Position numbers and translations under genes: made by a program
The notes under the pieces: generated by a model
What the model was told of the DNA's origin: nothing
Database searches by the model: none
Seen by the model: only the letters and a program-made list of their open reading frames with translations
Assembly (NCBI RefSeq): GCF_003048535.1
Contig: NZ_PIRQ01000001.1
Coordinates: 124,001 to 188,000, forward strand
DNA from: Campylobacter concisus
GTDB taxonomy: Bacteria > Campylobacterota > Campylobacteria > Campylobacterales > Campylobacteraceae
Direction of reading: 5' to 3'
Length of the DNA: 64,000 bases
Shown: in pieces, positions 37,637-47,282 of the stretch
Layout of the letters: each line of letters begins with the position of its first letter
How positions within the stretch are numbered: the stretch's first letter is position 1

Positions 37637-38551
37637 TTAAATATATGTTAAAAATGATTCATACTTTTTATTTAGTCCATAAACTACGTCAAAATAAGCT
37701 TTTTGTAGTCTCTTTGTCACTTCGCCTCTAGCGCCGTTACCAATGATGCGGTTATCTATGCTATTTATCGGTGTTACTTCAGCTGCTGTGCCTGTGAAAA
37801 ACGCCTCGTCAGCTGTGTAAGCCTGATCTCTTGTGATGCGCTCTCTTCTTACTTCTATGTCAAGATCGTGAGCAAGTCTTATGACTGTATCTTGAGTGAT
37901 GCTAAGTAGGCTGTTGTCGTTTGGAGGAGTGATTAAAACGCCATTTTCAACGATAAAGAAGCACTCGCCTGGACCCTCAGCCACAAAGCCTTCGCTATCA
38001 AGAAGTAGCGCCTCGTCGTATCCAGCCTCTTTTGCCTCGTAGTTTGCCATTTGTGAGCTTAGGTAGTTTGAGCTAGCTTTTGCTCTGTTCATTTGAGCAG
38101 CAGGTGCGAGTTTGGCAAAGCTTGAAATTTTAACTCTGATGCCTTTTTCTAGGCCTTCATCGCCAAGATAAGCACCCCATTCCCATGAAGCGATAGCAGT
38201 TTGCACCGGTGCTTTTGTGTGAGCTACACCCATTACGCCGTATCCTAAAAATATAAGTGGGCGGATATAAACATTGCCATTATATTTATTTGCACGAAGA
38301 AGCTCTATTTGCGCTTTTTCAAGCTCTTCTTCAGTGTAAGGTACATTTAAAACAGTCATTTTTGCTGATCTTAAAAGCCTTTTTGTGTGATCTTGGAGTC
38401 TAAAAATAGCTAGACCTTTTTTTGTTTTATAAGCTCTTGTGCCTTCAAATACGGCATTAGCATAGTGTAAAGAGTGAGTTAGAACGTGTACTTTTGCATC
38501 GTCCCATTTAACTAATTTTCCATCCATCCAGATAAATTCTGAAGCATTCAT
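37637..38551 (-). CDS. ilvE: Branched-chain amino acid aminotransferase
   Basis: Class IV PLP enzyme for the last step of Leu, Ile and Val synthesis. 304 aa. HYANAVFEGTRAYKT (29-43), YIRPLIFLGYG, PLP Lys158 in MNRAKASSNYLSS, and GPGECFFIVENGVLITPP. The 104-base leader before it contains overlapping inverted repeats. Confidence 0.94.
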   Translation of the reverse strand: MNASEFIWMDGKLVKWDDAKVHVLTHSLHYANAVFEGTRAYKTKKGLAIFRLQDHTKRLLRSAKMTVLNVPYTEEELEKAQIELLRANKYNGNVYIRPLIFLGYGVMGVAHTKAPVQTAIASWEWGAYLGDEGLEKGIRVKISSFAKLAPAAQMNRAKASSNYLSSQMANYEAKEAGYDEALLLDSEGFVAEGPGECFFIVENGVLITPPNDNSLLSITQDTVIRLAHDLDIEVRRERITRDQAYTADEAFFTGTAAEVTPINSIDNRIIGNGARGEVTKRLQKAYFDVVYGLNKKYESFLTYI

Positions 38552-38570
38552 TGTTAAACCTTTCTTTTTT

Positions 38571-38635
38571 CTTAGAAATTTTGGTCTGAGTTTATCTAAA
38601 ATTGCTTTAAATTTACATTTCTAAGACCAAAATTT
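38571..38635 (-). promoter_or_regulatory. Two mutually exclusive inverted repeats in the ilvE leader
   Basis: Read on the minus strand, AAATTTTGGTCT and AGACCAAAATTT form a 12-bp stem (38635-38624 with 38587-38576). CTTAGAAAT and ATTTCTAAG form a 9-bp stem (38625-38617 with 38579-38571). The arms overlap and cross, so both stems cannot be simple hairpins at once. No T-run follows on the ilvE strand. It may be an RNA switch or an operator pair. Confidence 0.5.
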
Positions 38636-38655
38636 GCAGATATTACCCGCCAAAA

Positions 38656-39297
38656 CTACTTATCTAAAAGCTCTTGTATGATCTTTGCCATCTCATCGAT
38701 TGATGAAGCTGCGCTTAAGTTTATTAAGTATTTGCCGCTTACTACAAAAGCTGGCACACCGCTAATGCTAGCAACATCATAAGAGGCGAACCATGCGTCT
38801 AAAAGCTCTTTTGCTCTTTCGCTATTTAGTGCTTTTTCGTAGTCGTTCTTGCTCACGTGAGCTGCTTTAAGGGCTAAATTTATAAATCTCTCTTTGTCTT
38901 TGCCATCATTAAAATCATCTTTCTCATCATGTCTTGCTTTATAGATCGCAAATTTTGCTTGCTTAAATTTTGACTCATCGCTTAGTAGATCAGTCCCATT
39001 TGTTTCATCTATAAAGATAAGAGCAGCAAAAATTTTACTTGCAGTCTCGCCAAGCTTGCCTTTTGTGCTTAGATGATATGGGATAAATTTTACATCTTCA
39101 AGCTTTGACATCAGCTTTTTTGTGATAGTCCGGTCAAATTTATAGCAGTGTGGGCAGTCGTAGCTAAAGACCTTGACGACTGAGTTTTTAGGTACGTTAA
39201 GCGGTTTTGCTAGAGTTTGATACTCTACGCCTTCAGTTAGTGCTGATAAATTTAGCGCAAAAAACGCACTTAAAATTAGCATTTTTACAAGCTTCAT
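38656..39297 (-). CDS. dsbA: Periplasmic thiol:disulfide oxidoreductase, DsbA family
   Basis: 213 aa with a signal peptide (MKLVKMLILSAFFALNLSAL). Active site CPHC at Cys48-Cys51 in FSYDCPHCYKF; the cis-Pro loop is SGVPAFVVSGKY near residue 180. Introduces disulfides in exported proteins. Confidence 0.9.
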   Translation of the reverse strand: MKLVKMLILSAFFALNLSALTEGVEYQTLAKPLNVPKNSVVKVFSYDCPHCYKFDRTITKKLMSKLEDVKFIPYHLSTKGKLGETASKIFAALIFIDETNGTDLLSDESKFKQAKFAIYKARHDEKDDFNDGKDKERFINLALKAAHVSKNDYEKALNSERAKELLDAWFASYDVASISGVPAFVVSGKYLINLSAASSIDEMAKIIQELLDK

Positions 39298-39306
39298 CTT
39301 TGCTCC

Positions 39307-39804
39307 TTATTTTGCTAGATCGGCTAGCACTTTTGCGGCGTGGTCTTTGGCTTTTACGCTTTTGTAAATTTTAACTATCTTGCCGTCTTTGCCGATCACA
39401 AAGGTGCTTCTAACGATGCCAAGATACTCTTTGCCGTAGTTTTTCTTGACCTGCCAAACGCCATAAAGCTTTGAAATTTCTTTATCCTCATCGCTTAAGA
39501 GGATGTGCTTTAAATTTTGCTTTGCGATAAAGCCCGCATGCGACTTCACGCTATCTGGACTAACGCCGATGATGACGGTGTCATTTTTGATGAACTGATC
39601 GTAGTTTGCGCTAAATTCGCAAGCCTCAGTCGTGCAGCCAGGAGTGTTGTCCTTTGGGTAGAAGTAAAGCACTACATTTTTGCCTATAAAGTCTTTTAAT
39701 GCGACCTTTACGCCGTCTTGATTTAGCGCTTCAAACTCTGGTGCTTTGTCACCAACTTCAAGTGTTATTTTTCGTTCAATATCTGCTTTGCTAAATTCGC
39801 TCAT
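39307..39804 (-). CDS. bcp: Thioredoxin-dependent thiol peroxidase (Bcp/PrxQ)
   Basis: 165 aa. Peroxidatic Cys57 and resolving Cys62 in PGCTTEACEF, as in Bcp enzymes of the atypical 2-Cys type; YFYPKDNTPG precedes it. A cytosolic peroxide scavenger that could use TrxA. The ATG overlaps the tautomerase stop by 4 bases. Confidence 0.94.
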   Translation of the reverse strand: MSEFSKADIERKITLEVGDKAPEFEALNQDGVKVALKDFIGKNVVLYFYPKDNTPGCTTEACEFSANYDQFIKNDTVIIGVSPDSVKSHAGFIAKQNLKHILLSDEDKEISKLYGVWQVKKNYGKEYLGIVRSTFVIGKDGKIVKIYKSVKAKDHAAKVLADLAK

Positions 39805-40004
39805 TTTATCCCCTTTCGCTTATCTTCTACGCTCTCGCCGCCTACACCGATGTTGCTAGCGTCGTGAGTTTCTATGAAAATCATAACCGCCTCTTTTTTC
39901 TTGCCAAGCACTCTTACAAGCGTCTCAGTCACCTCTTTAAAAACTTGATCTTTTTGTTCTTTTGTCGGCTCTGGGCCTGCTATTTTGATATTAACATAAG
40001 GCAT
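39801..40004 (-). CDS. 4-oxalocrotonate tautomerase family protein (DmpI-like)
   Basis: 67 aa from the ATG ending at 40004, with AAGGAG upstream. Pro2 becomes the N-terminal catalytic proline (MPYVNIKIAG). A 12-residue longer reading would bury this Pro and is rejected. The physiological substrate is unknown in Campylobacter. Confidence 0.85.
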   Translation of the reverse strand: MPYVNIKIAGPEPTKEQKDQVFKEVTETLVRVLGKKKEAVMIFIETHDASNIGVGGESVEDKRKGIK

Positions 40005-40119
40005 TTTTGCTCCTTTTTTAAGATGCAAAATATTAGCCAAAATGAGTGAAATTTCAGATTAAAGCCTTTATTTAAGAATTTGGCATTAAAATACAAAAAC
40101 TTGTTACTAGGAGCGAAAA

Positions 40120-40524
40120 ATGGACTACAACAAACATAACAAAGGCTTTGTTTGCTTTATGTACGGCTTTGGACGAAGCAGGGTAGTTTATGCTGTTTTG
40201 ATGGTTTTAGTCATATTTTTGCTTGGTTTTTTGACATTTGGCTCAAATGCTCAAACTGACATTTTAAATTTACAAATAGCCCTTAGTGTCATGCTTTGCG
40301 GGCTTTTACTCATTCTTGTAAATCCAAAAATTTTTATCATAAAGCTAATTGGCTATTTAATTTCACTTGCTGGCGTTATGATCGCTCTTCACAATGCAAA
40401 TTTACTAGGCGAAGGCTTTAGCTTATATTTTTACGCAAGCCTAGTCTTTGGCGCATTTATGATGCTCATGCTTCTTAGCTGGTTTGTTTACAACGCAAGA
40501 AGCAGCGAGATAAATGAAATTTAG
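40120..40524 (+). CDS. Four-helix membrane protein, unknown function
   Basis: 134 aa, AGGAG 5 bases before the ATG. Hydrophobic segments at about 22-41, 50-66, 70-88 and 104-124. The basic N-terminus (NKHNKGF, GFGRSR) points to the cytoplasm. It lies alone between divergent and convergent neighbours; its stop overlaps the DUF748 gene end by 4 bases. Confidence 0.7.
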   Translation: MDYNKHNKGFVCFMYGFGRSRVVYAVLMVLVIFLLGFLTFGSNAQTDILNLQIALSVMLCGLLLILVNPKIFIIKLIGYLISLAGVMIALHNANLLGEGFSLYFYASLVFGAFMMLMLLSWFVYNARSSEINEI

Positions 40525-43500
40525 TTCGCCACTCCCATAAGCACACTTGTGTAGGTGTTTTGTTTAGGCTCTGAGCTTGTTGCATCATTTACATTTATGC
40601 GGCTAGTCTCAAGTCCAGCCTTTATGAGTGCTTCTTTTACTGCATTTGCACGCTCATTTGCTAGCTCAACCAGCTTTTCCTTATCCACTTCGATAGCTTT
40701 TATTGCCTCTTCTCTTAAGGCTTTATCGCTTTTATCTTTAGCGTTTGGAACGAGAGAATTTAGCACAGTGATATAATCTTTGCCACTTGAGGCGATTATT
40801 TGATTTATCTTTTGATCAAGCTTTTTTTCTTTAAAGTAGAGCACATCTATTTCGGAGTAAGTAGGCGTGATGCTAAGTTTCATCATAGGCTTTGCAGTAG
40901 TTAATTTTATAAAATCAGCTATTTTTGGTGCTTCTGAGCTTATTAGCTCGCTACTTCCAGCAAGAAAATCAATAGAGCTAAGATCCTTGCTGCCAAGCCC
41001 TAGAGCATTACCTAAAAATCTAAACGGAGCTAACGTAATGTCTGCAAAGAGTTTTTTAACAGCAGCCCAAATGACGCCACCATATTTAAAGTCAGGATCG
41101 TCTAAATTTCCTTCAACTGGCAGGTCGATATTTATTTGATTGTTTTGATCGCTTAATATCGATATAGCAAGCGAAAGTGGCAAATTTACAGCATCTTTTG
41201 AATCAACCTTTTCTCCAAGTGTGAGTGTGTCAAAATTTATAAGATTTGAACCGTTTAATTTTGAATCAACAACGCTATAATTTAGATTTAAATTTAACTT
41301 ACCTTTTTTTATTTTATAGCCCAAAAATTGCCCGCTGTATGGTGTTATGTCGATTAGATCGATGTCTTTAAAATCAAGCTTAATATCGGTATTTTGCTTT
41401 AGCTCAAAAGGAAATAATTTTGCTGTGATCTGAGAAAAGCCATTTTTGCCAACTGTGCCTTTAAACTCGCCCGAACTTGGACGTTTTTTATCGATGTCAG
41501 TTAGCTTGCCATTTAGATTTGAAATTTTTGTAGCAAATGGCATAAATAGTGACGCATCTGAAAAATCAACCTCGCCGTTGTTAAGTGAGAAATTTTTGAT
41601 ACTAAAATTTAGCTCGTCATCTTTTTTACTAGCCACCTTTTTGCTCTCAGCTTTTTGCTCATTTTGGGCTTTGTTTTTATCTTCTTTTACGATTTTGCTT
41701 AGATTAAATTCGCGCTCTTTGCTTAGATGAGCCTTGATAAATGGCGAATTTAGAGCAACTCCAGTAATTTCAAGATTATTTTTAAAAAGTGAAATTTTAT
41801 CCACTTCTAAACTTTTAAACGCGATTAGCTTTTCTTTATTTTTATCATCTAATCTAATATCTTTTACACTAAGTTTTGAATCTGCTTTTATATCTTTTGC
41901 ATAGTGAAGCTCGGCGTTTGCACTCATCTCTCCACTTGAAAGGTCTGCCTCTAAAAATGGCTTTGCGTAGGCAAAATATTTTGGCAAATTTTTATCTTCA
42001 AGTTTGATTTTAGCAGTTATATCAAGTGGTTCAAGTTTGATCTTTGAGGTTAGGTCCAAATTTAGCTTTTGCGAGCTTTTTATATCCACTTTCGCGTCAA
42101 ATGGCTTACTAAAATCGCTACTTAAATTTGCTATTTTTACAAACAAATTATCAAATTTATGAGTGATCTTCTCGCCTTCAAAAAGATGCGTCAAAGCGAT
42201 ACTAGCATTATTTACATTGATATTTTTTATATCAAATTTAAACTCATTTTCTTTGCTTTTTGAAGCTGATGTATTTTCTTTTTTAGTTTTAGTGCGATGA
42301 TTAGCTGTTTTTGCCGGCTCTTTCTCACCAAGTCCAAGCTGGTTTATCACGCTTAAGCCGCTATCATTTAACTCTGAGTTAAATTTTGGTCTATTTACAT
42401 CGATATTCTCAGCACTCAAAGCCATATTTAAAATATCAAATTTGATCGTTTTTGTAAGCACATTAGCGATATCTAAAATCTCTTTATTTTTTGCCTTTAA
42501 ATTTATACCATTTATACTAATCTCATCAAGAGTTGCAAGGCTTTTATTAGTATCTTGAGTGAAGCTAATATTTGAGAATTTAGCCCCTGTCACATTTGCA
42601 TTCGCATTTTTACTAAGCGGGGCATTGATGTCATCAAACGCTATTTTTTCAAGCGCGAGAGCTGTTTTGTTATTTGCTAAATTTGCATTTAAATTTGAGG
42701 CATTTATATCTTTTAGATTTACTAAATTTTTACTGGTTTCGTCTATTTTTAGGGTATTTGCATTTATGCTATTTAGTGCAGCTGTCGCATTTAGCTCACT
42801 TTTTTCATTTAAATTTGCTAAAAGCGAAATATTGCTTAAATTTAGTGATTTTAAGCTTGCTGTTATTGCATTTTTAAATGATACATCGCTTAAATTTATG
42901 GCATTTAACTCTAATTTAGCATCTATCTTGTCTGCTATCTTACTTGATAGATCAAATTTTGGAAGCTCTAGCTCACCAAGGCTTAGTTCGTTTTTGCCCT
43001 CATTTATGTTTAGCGATTTTACATTTAAAAAGCTATCCTTTAAATTTATATTTGTAGCGTTCTCGTCGGCAATTAAAACGTAATTTATTCCTAAATTTAT
43101 GACCGCATTTTTAAGATTTAGTGTGTCATTATCGATAAAGCTAATCGCCACTGGATCGATACTAAAGTTCTTTATGCTGATATTGCCCTCGATTTTTAGG
43201 GGATTTAGCTCGATATCGCCATTTAGATCGATCTTGTGAGCTAGAGTCGAGTTTGAGTCAAAAATATGGCTGCCTGCACTATTTTTCTTAGTATTTAGCG
43301 AGCTTAGCTCGTAGTTTATATCATCAAAATTTACGTTAAATGGATTTGTTAAATTTTGATCGCTATATGAAAATGAGCCTTTGATGATTTTTGCGTTATT
43401 TAAGGCAAAATTTATAGAGCTAGTGCTGTTATCTTCGGTAGTTGCGTTATCGTCGCTTATAAAATTGCTAAAGTTAAATTTTGAATTTTTATCTCGTAAA

Positions 43501-43829
43501 ATTTTGACATTTGGTTCTTGAAGCCTAAAAATATCAACTTCAACTAATTTTTTAAAGATAGAAAATGGCTTTAGCTTGATGTCGATTTGCTTTGTGCTAA
43601 AAAGTGGCGAAGTGCTGTTTAGCTCAGCGTTTGTCGCATTTAGCTCGAAGGTAAAAGGATTAAATTTAGCACTTTCCACAAAAAGCGTTGCATTGTAGTC
43701 TTTTAGATACTTTGGAGCGATATGTTTAATGCCGTAAGGTACACCAAAAAAGCCAAGAAGCGTGTAAATAAGCAAAAGTGAAACTAAACTTATACCTGAA
43801 ATTAGGGCTATTTTTTTATTTTTATTCAT
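40521..43829 (-). CDS. Very large DUF748/AsmA-like envelope protein
   Basis: 1102 aa. One N-terminal membrane helix (about 8-28, IALISGISLVSLLLIYTLLGFFG), then a long beta-rich repetitive body with many Asn/Leu/Ser 'NLKDINASN' turns, as in AsmA/TamB-type lipid-bridge proteins. The DUF748 region with NFSLNNGEVDFSDASLFMPF is around 740-760. The end is a partial OmpA-like segment (SELISSEAPKIADFI; ERANAVKEALIKAGLETSRI). A role in outer-membrane lipid or protein upkeep is plausible from family only. Confidence 0.8.
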   Translation of the reverse strand: MNKNKKIALISGISLVSLLLIYTLLGFFGVPYGIKHIAPKYLKDYNATLFVESAKFNPFTFELNATNAELNSTSPLFSTKQIDIKLKPFSIFKKLVEVDIFRLQEPNVKILRDKNSKFNFSNFISDDNATTEDNSTSSINFALNNAKIIKGSFSYSDQNLTNPFNVNFDDINYELSSLNTKKNSAGSHIFDSNSTLAHKIDLNGDIELNPLKIEGNISIKNFSIDPVAISFIDNDTLNLKNAVINLGINYVLIADENATNINLKDSFLNVKSLNINEGKNELSLGELELPKFDLSSKIADKIDAKLELNAINLSDVSFKNAITASLKSLNLSNISLLANLNEKSELNATAALNSINANTLKIDETSKNLVNLKDINASNLNANLANNKTALALEKIAFDDINAPLSKNANANVTGAKFSNISFTQDTNKSLATLDEISINGINLKAKNKEILDIANVLTKTIKFDILNMALSAENIDVNRPKFNSELNDSGLSVINQLGLGEKEPAKTANHRTKTKKENTSASKSKENEFKFDIKNINVNNASIALTHLFEGEKITHKFDNLFVKIANLSSDFSKPFDAKVDIKSSQKLNLDLTSKIKLEPLDITAKIKLEDKNLPKYFAYAKPFLEADLSSGEMSANAELHYAKDIKADSKLSVKDIRLDDKNKEKLIAFKSLEVDKISLFKNNLEITGVALNSPFIKAHLSKEREFNLSKIVKEDKNKAQNEQKAESKKVASKKDDELNFSIKNFSLNNGEVDFSDASLFMPFATKISNLNGKLTDIDKKRPSSGEFKGTVGKNGFSQITAKLFPFELKQNTDIKLDFKDIDLIDITPYSGQFLGYKIKKGKLNLNLNYSVVDSKLNGSNLINFDTLTLGEKVDSKDAVNLPLSLAISILSDQNNQINIDLPVEGNLDDPDFKYGGVIWAAVKKLFADITLAPFRFLGNALGLGSKDLSSIDFLAGSSELISSEAPKIADFIKLTTAKPMMKLSITPTYSEIDVLYFKEKKLDQKINQIIASSGKDYITVLNSLVPNAKDKSDKALREEAIKAIEVDKEKLVELANERANAVKEALIKAGLETSRINVNDATSSEPKQNTYTSVLMGVAN

Positions 43830-43951
43830 TGTAAAATTTGCCTTATTATTATCTAAAATAGGGAGAGATTTTACTTTAAAAAAGGTTAAAAGATAGTTAG
43901 AAATTTAAAACTTCTATACTATAAATTTACATTTAGCTTAATAACACTTTT

Positions 43952-43964
43952 ATACGATTCGTAT
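43952..43964. promoter_or_regulatory. Perfect 13-base palindrome before the ABC importer operon
   Basis: ATACGATTCGTAT (ATACGA-T-TCGTAT), 38 bases upstream of the nikZ-like start, in the 172-base divergent gap with the DUF748 gene. It is more GC-rich than its surroundings. A repressor site is possible; it does not match the NikR or Fur boxes I know. Confidence 0.4.
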
Positions 43965-44001
43965 TACTATGCAGAAATATTTTTAAGCAAAGGGGATTGT
44001 A

Positions 44002-45534
44002 ATGAAGAAAATTTTGCTTGTCTTTTTTTTGTTGTTTGGTACTATTTCTTATGCAAATGAAAATGCCGTTGTGGTCGCTATCGAGGAGCAAACACCTCGT
44101 ATAAATCCACTTTACGACGAGGATCACGATCCTACGCTTTCGTTGGTTTTCTCTGGCCTTACAAGCCACGATGAAAATAGTAACGTCGTGCCAGAGCTTG
44201 CGAAGTCTTGGCAAGTAAGCAACGATGGGTTGGAGTATATTTTTGAGCTAAGAGATGATGCCTTTTGGCATGACGGGGTGAAATTTAGCGCAAAGGACGT
44301 TAAATTCACCATCGAAGCGGCTCAAGATAAGAAGCTAAACGCGCCTGCTATCTCAAACTATGAGGTAGTAAAAAGCGTTGAAATTTTAGACGATTATAAA
44401 GTAAAGATCACGCTAAAAGAGCCTTTTCCGCCGTTTCTTGACGCACTTAGCTTTGGCGTTTTGCCTGAGCACATTTTAAAAGGTAAAGATATTGCAACTG
44501 ATAAATTTAACGAGGCACCCATCGGCACTGGCGCATACAAGTTAGTAAAATGGAAAAAAGATGAGAGCTTGAAATTTGCGGCAAATGAGAAATTTTACAA
44601 GGGTGAGCCAAAGATAAAAAGGGTATTTTTTAAAATTGTTGGCGATGAAAATTTAAGACTTGTTGGACTAAAAAGCGGCGAGATCGATGTCGCGCTCATC
44701 TCTCCAACTGGTGTAAATTTCATAAAAGATGATAAAAAACTTGGCCTACTTAAGTTTAAAAGTGCGGACTATAGAGCTTTGATGTTTAACCTTGAAGATC
44801 CTATCTTTCAAGATAAAAATGTAAGAATAGCCCTAAACTACGCTGTAAATAAAGACGAGATCGTTAAAAGCTTATTTCACGGATATGCAAGCGTAGCGAA
44901 TAACCCGATAGAAAAAAGCTTTGCAAATGACAGCGAGTTTAAATTTAGTTACGATCCGCAAAAGGCCAAAGAGCTACTTGAAAAGAGCGGCTTTAAGAAA
45001 AACAAGGCTGGCTTTTTCGAAAAGGACGGCAAGGAGCTTGGCTTTGATATCTACGCCTTTAATAACGACATTTTAAGGGTCAATCTAGCTAAAATTTTAA
45101 GCAGTGAGCTAAATAAATTTGGCGTGAGAGCAAAAGCCTACGCTAAGCCAAGAACAGCCTTTAGTATAAGCGAGGTTGATAGCTTCGTGATCGGCTGGGG
45201 AAGCCCGTTTGATCCAGACTTTCACACATATAGAATTTTTGGCGGATTTGCCGATGTTAGCGTAAATGAAAATGGCTGGAACTTTAGCCACTACAAGGAT
45301 GCAAACGTCGATGAGGCATTAAAAAACGCAAGATACACAAAAGACGCAGAGCTTAGGAAAAAGTACTATAAGGAATTTTTAAAAGCGCTTCATGAAAACC
45401 CACCTTACATTTTTATAGCCTATCTTGACTATCCACTTGTGTTTAATAACAAAATTTCAGGTATAAAGACGCAAATTTTAGGTCACCATGGGGCTGGATT
45501 TTTATGGAATATAAGAGAGTGGCAAGTAAAATAG
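44002..45534 (+). CDS. nikZ: Substrate-binding protein of a nickel/peptide-type ABC importer
   Basis: 510 aa. Signal peptide with cleavage near SYA-NEN, then a cluster C SBP_bac_5 fold: NPLYDEDHDPTLSLVFSGLT, FWHDGVKFSAKDVKFTIEAA and NVRIALNYAVNKDEIVKSL. Length and gene order match the C. jejuni nikZYXWV nickel system, but the fold also serves peptides, so the ligand is uncertain. Confidence 0.75.
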   Translation: MKKILLVFFLLFGTISYANENAVVVAIEEQTPRINPLYDEDHDPTLSLVFSGLTSHDENSNVVPELAKSWQVSNDGLEYIFELRDDAFWHDGVKFSAKDVKFTIEAAQDKKLNAPAISNYEVVKSVEILDDYKVKITLKEPFPPFLDALSFGVLPEHILKGKDIATDKFNEAPIGTGAYKLVKWKKDESLKFAANEKFYKGEPKIKRVFFKIVGDENLRLVGLKSGEIDVALISPTGVNFIKDDKKLGLLKFKSADYRALMFNLEDPIFQDKNVRIALNYAVNKDEIVKSLFHGYASVANNPIEKSFANDSEFKFSYDPQKAKELLEKSGFKKNKAGFFEKDGKELGFDIYAFNNDILRVNLAKILSSELNKFGVRAKAYAKPRTAFSISEVDSFVIGWGSPFDPDFHTYRIFGGFADVSVNENGWNFSHYKDANVDEALKNARYTKDAELRKKYYKEFLKALHENPPYIFIAYLDYPLVFNNKISGIKTQILGHHGAGFLWNIREWQVK

Positions 45535-45546
45535 TGGATAAGAGCA

Positions 45547-46485
45547 TTGTTTAGAGCCATTTTAAAAACAGCGATCTCAAGTCTTGGATTGCTGTTTTTT
45601 ATCTCGTTTTTTCTATTTTTACTCATATACTTTTTGCCAGGAAATGTCACTGACGCGATGTTTTCAAGGAGTGAGGCGATAAATTTCGCTATAAAAGAGC
45701 AAATTTTAGAAAATTTAGGGCTAAAAGATGGCTTTTTTGTGCAGTATTTTAGATGGCTGGCTCACTTTGTGACAGGCGACTTTGGCACTAGTTTTGTAAG
45801 TGGGGCAAGTGTGTCGCTACTCATTAAAGAGAGGCTTTTAAACTCGCTCATTTTATTTTTTGCTTCGTTTTTTCTGATAGCTCTTTTGTCCTTTTTCTTA
45901 GGATTTTTAAGTGCCATTTATAAGAATAAATTTGCTGATATTTTTATAAATTTTAGCTCCTTTTTGCTGGCTTCACTACCGCATTTTTACATCGCACTTG
46001 TGCTAATAGCGATCTTTAGCGTCTATCTAAACGTGCTGCCAAGCTCTGGGGCAAACGAGCTGGGATCTAGCGGAGTAGGGGCTAAATTTATCATCTTGCC
46101 AACGCTTGCCATCATCTTGCCACACCTTGGCACAAACGTGAAATTTGTAAGAGACAGGCTAAATCAAAGCCTAAATGCTGACTTTATCCAAACAGCACGC
46201 GCTAGAGGGTTGGGGCGGGGCAAAATTTATCTCTTTGCCATAAAGCACGCAAGCACGGACATAGTCTATTATTTCGCGACACTTGTGGCTGGTGTTTTTG
46301 CTGGCTCGTACGTCATTGAGAGTATTTTTTCATTTCCAGGCATAGGCAAACTAAGTCTTGACGTGGTGATTGCCAAAGACTATCCAGTCGCACTCGCGAC
46401 CATTTTGCTAACGGCTGCTTTTGTCGTTTTGGCAAATTTGCTAGCTAAAGTTTTTGCCATCTTGGCAGATAAGAGAAATTTATGA
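45547..46485 (+). CDS. nikY: ABC importer permease 1 (DppB/NikB type)
   Basis: 312 aa from TTG 45547, 12 bases after the binding-protein gene. Six hydrophobic helices, with the EAA loop DFIQTARARGLGRGKIYLFA at about 215-234 and LPGNVTDAMFSRSEA in the first outside loop. Confidence 0.8.
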   Translation: MFRAILKTAISSLGLLFFISFFLFLLIYFLPGNVTDAMFSRSEAINFAIKEQILENLGLKDGFFVQYFRWLAHFVTGDFGTSFVSGASVSLLIKERLLNSLILFFASFFLIALLSFFLGFLSAIYKNKFADIFINFSSFLLASLPHFYIALVLIAIFSVYLNVLPSSGANELGSSGVGAKFIILPTLAIILPHLGTNVKFVRDRLNQSLNADFIQTARARGLGRGKIYLFAIKHASTDIVYYFATLVAGVFAGSYVIESIFSFPGIGKLSLDVVIAKDYPVALATILLTAAFVVLANLLAKVFAILADKRNL

Positions 46486-47282
46486 GAAAAGTTATATTTT
46501 TCCTAGCTTGCTTTGTATTTTTGGCACTTGTCGCATTTGCCTTTGTGACGCCATTTTTTTCTAAATTTGAGCCAAATTTTACTGACTTTATGGCGGTAAA
46601 TTTAGCCCCAAGTGGTGAGCATATCTTTGGTACCGATATCCTAGGCAGGGACAATCTCATAAGAGTGGCCTACGCACTTAAAAACTCGCTTCTTATCTTA
46701 CTGCTAGCTGGCTTTTTAACGACGCTTTTTTCGCTCATCTACGCATATTTTGGCACGAGCAAGAGTAGAGTTTGTGAGAGCCTTTTTGATAAGGGGCTTG
46801 ATGCTTTTTTAAGTATCCCAAACATCGTTTTCATCATGCTTTTTAGCTCATTTAGTAGCGGAGATCTGCTTATAACATCTTTTATCATCGCCATTTGCTC
46901 GTTTATGCAGGGCGCAAAAGTCTTTATGCAAAATTTAAGACTTAGTAAAAAGTGCGACTATGCCGAGCAAGTCGTGATAAATGGGGCTAGTAAATTTAGT
47001 CTTATCTGCTTTGAAATTTTTCCAAATTTAAAGCATTTAATAATTAGCATCTTTGGCATAAACGCGATAAACGCAGTCGTCATGGAGGCTACGCTTGGCT
47101 TTTTTGGTGTGGGTAGCGACGCAAATAAAATAAGCCTTGGCATCATGCTAAATGAGAGTAAAGAGGCACTTTTTCTTGGCTCTTGGTGGATGGTGCTTTT
47201 CCCTGGCGTGACGCTCTTTTTGCTCATCCTCGCAACCTCGATCATCACGTCAAATTCAAAAAATGGCAATATAAAAATATGA
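46482..47282 (+). CDS. nikX: ABC importer permease 2 (DppC/NikC type)
   Basis: 266 aa, overlapping permease 1 by 4 bases. N-terminal helix, then GEHIFGTDILGRDNLIRVAYA, the hallmark of this family, and the EAA loop with YAEQVVINGASKFSLICFEI. Five to six helices. Confidence 0.8.
   Translation: MRKVIFFLACFVFLALVAFAFVTPFFSKFEPNFTDFMAVNLAPSGEHIFGTDILGRDNLIRVAYALKNSLLILLLAGFLTTLFSLIYAYFGTSKSRVCESLFDKGLDAFLSIPNIVFIMLFSSFSSGDLLITSFIIAICSFMQGAKVFMQNLRLSKKCDYAEQVVINGASKFSLICFEIFPNLKHLIISIFGINAINAVVMEATLGFFGVGSDANKISLGIMLNESKEALFLGSWWMVLFPGVTLFLLILATSIITSNSKNGNIKI

Noticed and set aside
47183..47278. Longer N-terminus for the first ATPase of the importer
   Set aside because: It would overlap permease 2 by 100 bases and adds residues unrelated to the ABC fold; ATG 47279 gives the ATGA overlap usual in this operon.
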